Shown here: positions 13,576-13,721 of the stretch, piece after piece
Layout: each line of letters begins with the position of its first letter
Position numbering within the stretch: position 1 is the stretch's first letter
NCBI GenBank assembly: GCA_041497995.1
Contig: JBGQHM010000158.1
Location: forward strand, 1 to 13,721
Length of the DNA stretch: 13,721 bases
Direction: 5' to 3'
From: DATKMS01 sp041497995
Lineage (GTDB): Bacteria > Desulfobacterota > Binatia > HRBIN30
The notes under the pieces: model-generated
The model's input: the letters and a program-made list of their open reading frames with translations, nothing else
Databases searched by the model: none
What the model was told of the DNA's origin: nothing
Position numbers and translations under genes: made by a program

Positions 13576-13596
13576 AGTGATCAGTGATCGGTGAGC
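13576..13596. repeat. Short tandem heptamer repeat at the 3' end of the DUF4336-like gene
   Basis: Two exact AGTGATC units and a third degenerate one (GGTGAGC) stand in tandem. The stop codon and last residues of the - strand gene (LLTDH) are encoded within them. This is only 21 bases, so the copy number is small, but the 7-bp period echoes the GTGAAGC block at the end of hemD. Confidence 0.4.
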
Positions 13597-13721
13597 AGCC
13601 AGCCAAAGCTGTCGCGTAGTGCCTGCCGGCCGCCGCTTTCGAGCACGTCACCGTGGGCCATGATGACGCGATCGAAGTCCCAGGTGAGGATGCGGTCGAC
13701 CGCGGCGCGCGCTGCGGTGCG
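13581..13721 (-). CDS. C-terminal end of a DUF4336-like protein (5' partial)
   Basis: Only the last 46 codons are in the window. They read as a coherent end of a protein: AAVDRILTWDFDRVIMAHG (part), then DVLESGGRQALRDSFGWLL, ending in TDH and TGA. The 'WdfdrVi.AHGd.l..gg...lr.af.WL' pattern is what I remember from the C-terminus of DUF4336, a metallo-beta-lactamase-like family of unknown substrate. The metal-binding core would lie outside the window, so the assignment rests on this tail only. Its stop is 82 bp upstream of the thiolase start on the same strand, so the two could be co-transcribed. Confidence 0.6.
   Translation of the reverse strand, partial: RTAARAAVDRILTWDFDRVIMAHGDVLESGGRQALRDSFGWLLTDH

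Overview
The window looks like the chromosome of an uncultured, GC-rich bacterium. The mix of a class III CoA-transferase, two thiolase-superfamily proteins, an F420-type luciferase-like (LLM) oxidoreductase, oxygen-dependent protoporphyrinogen oxidase and many short palindromic intergenic repeats resembles the former Deltaproteobacteria or the Binatota/Desulfobacterota_B group. That placement is an inference from gene content. I see no phage, transposase, integrase, rRNA, tRNA or CRISPR array.

Layout. (1) Left edge to 1244, + strand: the body of a CaiB/BaiF-type CoA-transferase whose first codons lie outside the window. (2) 8456 down to 1273, - strand: a long unidirectional run, probably one or a few operons. 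In transcription order it holds a zinc-ribbon/membrane/TPR protein, an LLM oxidoreductase, a HicA-HicB toxin-antitoxin pair, then the late haem genes hemD, hemE, hemH and hemG. TPR-LLM-hicA-hicB are packed with gaps of 7 and 5 bp and an 8-bp overlap. The three gaps inside the hem part are wider, and each holds a different palindromic element. (3) 8457-8855: a divergent non-coding region with a plausible promoter for the right-hand genes. (4) 8856-9860, + strand: a small cassette of unknown function, comprising a lipoprotein, a 54-aa zinc-ribbon protein and an 88-aa protein. (5) 9917-10014: a large palindrome, followed by a class I methyltransferase gene and a thiolase-fold protein that lacks the usual catalytic cysteine (+ strand). 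(6) Convergent to that, on the - strand, a canonical SCP-x-type thiolase and, at the right edge, the last 46 codons of a DUF4336-like protein.

How the genes work together. HemD closes the tetrapyrrole ring, HemE decarboxylates uroporphyrinogen III, HemG oxidises the porphyrinogen and HemH inserts iron. The enzymes upstream of HemD and the coproporphyrinogen oxidase or decarboxylase are not in this window. The CoA-transferase and the two thiolase-family proteins point to acyl-CoA catabolism (fatty acid, isoprenoid or sterol side chain), but the substrate cannot be read from the sequence.

The most notable signals are: a pair of hairpins with a conserved loop and covarying stems between hemE and hemH; heptamer repeats that run into the 3' ends of two genes; a possible 17-codon leader ORF coupled to hemE; a HicA variant with Ile where the catalytic His normally sits; and the thiolase-fold protein whose Cys and His positions are both replaced.
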